A stretch of DNA of 7,061 nt, taken from assembly GCA_005787665.1 (NCBI GenBank), contig SYAB01000296.1, forward strand, positions 1 to 7,061, given 5' to 3'. Positions 6,483 to 7,061 of this stretch are shown in pieces (positions within the stretch are counted from its first letter, which is position 1; every line of letters begins with the position of its first letter). This DNA is from Actinomycetota bacterium (lineage in GTDB: Bacteria > Actinomycetota > Actinomycetes > Mycobacteriales > Mycobacteriaceae). The notes beneath the pieces are model-generated. The model saw only the letters and a list, made by a program, of their open reading frames with translations. It was not told the origin of the DNA and did not search any database. The position numbers were made by a program, and so were the translations under genes.

Positions 6483-6498
6483 GTAACACGCAGTTAAC
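6483..6498 (+). promoter_or_regulatory. Candidate GlnR-type operator upstream of glnA2
   Basis: GTAAC (6483-6487) and TTAAC (6494-6498) are separated by six bases, so TAAC recurs exactly 11 bases apart. This satisfies the AC-N9-AC core described for mycobacterial GlnR and resembles the GTNAC-N6-GNAAC GlnR box of actinomycetes, though the second half begins TT rather than G-A. It ends ten bases before the -10 and covers the -35 position, as expected for an OmpR-type activator, and the gene downstream is a glutamine synthetase. Confidence 0.4.
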
Positions 6499-6508
6499 AG
6501 CCGCTGCC

Positions 6509-6514
6509 TACGCT
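6509..6514 (+). promoter_or_regulatory. Putative -10 element of a leaderless glnA2 transcript
   Basis: TACGCT matches TANNNT and ends six bases before ATG 6521. No Shine-Dalgarno sequence is seen before this ATG (the preceding bases are CGCCCC), which favours a leaderless mRNA starting at or next to the A of the start codon. No convincing -35 hexamer is present; the GlnR-like repeat sits there instead. Confidence 0.5.
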
Positions 6515-6520
6515 CGCCCC

Positions 6521-7061
6521 ATGGATCGGCAGAAGGAATTCGTGCTGCGCACGCTGGAGGAACGTGACATCCGGTTCGTCCGGTTGTGGTTCACCGACGT
6601 GCTCGGATACCTCAAGTCGGTCGCGATCGCCCCGGCCGAACTCGAGGGTGCGTTCGAGGAGGGGATCGGCTTCGACGGGTCCTCGATCGAAGGGTTCGCC
6701 CGCGTCTTCGAGTCCGACACGGTGGCCCGCCCCGACCCGTCCACCTTCCAGGTCCTGCCCTGGACCACCAGTGCCGGCCAGCACCACTCGGCGCGGATGT
6801 TCTGCGACATCACGATGCCGGACGGTTCGCCCTCGTGGGCGGACAGTCGCCACGTCCTGCGTCGTCAACTCGCCAAGGCGAGCGACCTCGGCTTCTCCTG
6901 CTACGTCCACCCGGAGATCGAGTTCTTTCTGCTCGAGCCCGGTCCCTACGACGGGTCGGTACCGGTCCCCGCGGACAACGGCGGTTATTTCGACCAGGCC
7001 GTCCACGATTCGGCCCCCAACTTCCGCCGGCATGCCATCGACGCCCTCGAGCAGATGGGCA
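6521..7061 (+). CDS. glnA2: Glutamine synthetase type I, GlnA2, N-terminal part (runs off right edge)
   Basis: Glutamine synthetase makes glutamine from glutamate, ammonia and ATP in the cytosol. The first 180 codons are present. Seen: the N-terminal beta-grasp signature RFVRLWFTDVLGYLKS (18-33); the glutamine synthetase signature GFDGSSIEGF (50-59); PDPSTFQVLPW (71-81); the start of the catalytic domain at ARMFCDI (91-97); and the metal-binding strand HPEIEFFLLE (130-139) with E132 and E134. From memory the start MDRQKEFVLRTLEERDIRFV is that of M. tuberculosis GlnA2 (Rv2222c), which has about 446 residues, so roughly 60 percent of the gene is outside the window. The C-terminal region, including any adenylylation site, cannot be judged. 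The frame is open upstream for a further 83 codons without a stop, but the family start, the -10 element and the lack of similarity upstream all favour ATG 6521. In mycobacteria glnE usually follows. Confidence 0.95.
   Translation, partial: MDRQKEFVLRTLEERDIRFVRLWFTDVLGYLKSVAIAPAELEGAFEEGIGFDGSSIEGFARVFESDTVARPDPSTFQVLPWTTSAGQHHSARMFCDITMPDGSPSWADSRHVLRRQLAKASDLGFSCYVHPEIEFFLLEPGPYDGSVPVPADNGGYFDQAVHDSAPNFRRHAIDALEQMG

Larger units (their letters stand above)
6272..6520 (+). other. Intergenic region between the hip1 paralogue and glnA2
   Basis: This 249-base gap carries, in order: a stop-codon palindrome and a hairpin just after the upstream gene, a two-copy 18-base GC-rich repeat leading into a stronger hairpin, and a small AT-richer patch with a GlnR-like repeat and a -10 element directly before glnA2. 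A 68-codon frame at 6291-6497 would encode an Arg-rich then Pro-rich peptide with no Shine-Dalgarno sequence; I do not accept it as a gene. The glnA2 frame itself is open across the whole gap. Confidence 0.6.

Noticed and set aside
6291..6497. Possible 68-residue Arg- then Pro-rich small protein before glnA2
   Set aside because: There is no Shine-Dalgarno sequence, no signal peptide or known motif, and the proline run comes from the 18-base GC-rich repeat, which would give low-complexity peptides in any frame.

Overview
The window is GC-rich actinobacterial DNA and almost certainly comes from a mycobacterium, most likely a non-tuberculous Mycolicibacterium-type species. The evidence is gene content and order: a CYTH-domain protein, panB, the serine protease hip1/caeA, its tandem paralogue and glnA2. 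From memory this is the order of the M. tuberculosis Rv2226-Rv2222c block, with one difference: here a wax ester synthase/diacylglycerol acyltransferase (WS/DGAT) gene lies between panB and hip1.

Layout. On the minus strand, panB (691-1524) is followed by a CYTH-domain gene that runs off the left edge (1-656), with 34 bases between them, so the two look like one transcription unit. A 149-base divergent intergenic region (1525-1673) separates them from the plus-strand genes. These are WS/DGAT (1674-3083), hip1 (3132-4688), the hip1 paralogue (about 4757-6271) and, after a 249-base gap holding hairpins and likely control sites, the first 180 codons of glnA2 (6521 to the right edge). The first three plus-strand genes are 48 and 68 bases apart and may be co-transcribed. 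glnA2 appears to have its own promoter.

Functions. PanB makes ketopantoate for pantothenate and CoA. WS/DGAT consumes acyl-CoA to make triacylglycerol or wax ester. Hip1 and its paralogue are exported alpha/beta-hydrolase peptidases (S33, TAP-like) with intact Ser-Asp-His triads. Hip1 is predicted to be lipid-anchored and the paralogue freely secreted. GlnA2 is a type I glutamine synthetase. I see no single pathway linking all of them; this is a conserved chromosomal neighbourhood with one lipid gene added.

I found no mobile element, RNA gene, CRISPR array or evidently new multi-gene system. The points most worth a second look are small. They are a TAAC direct repeat at 11-base spacing, resembling a GlnR box, next to a leaderless-type -10 at glnA2; a leaderless-type promoter at WS/DGAT; a three-codon reading frame that ends in an ATGATG overlap at the hip1 start; and the WS/DGAT position itself.
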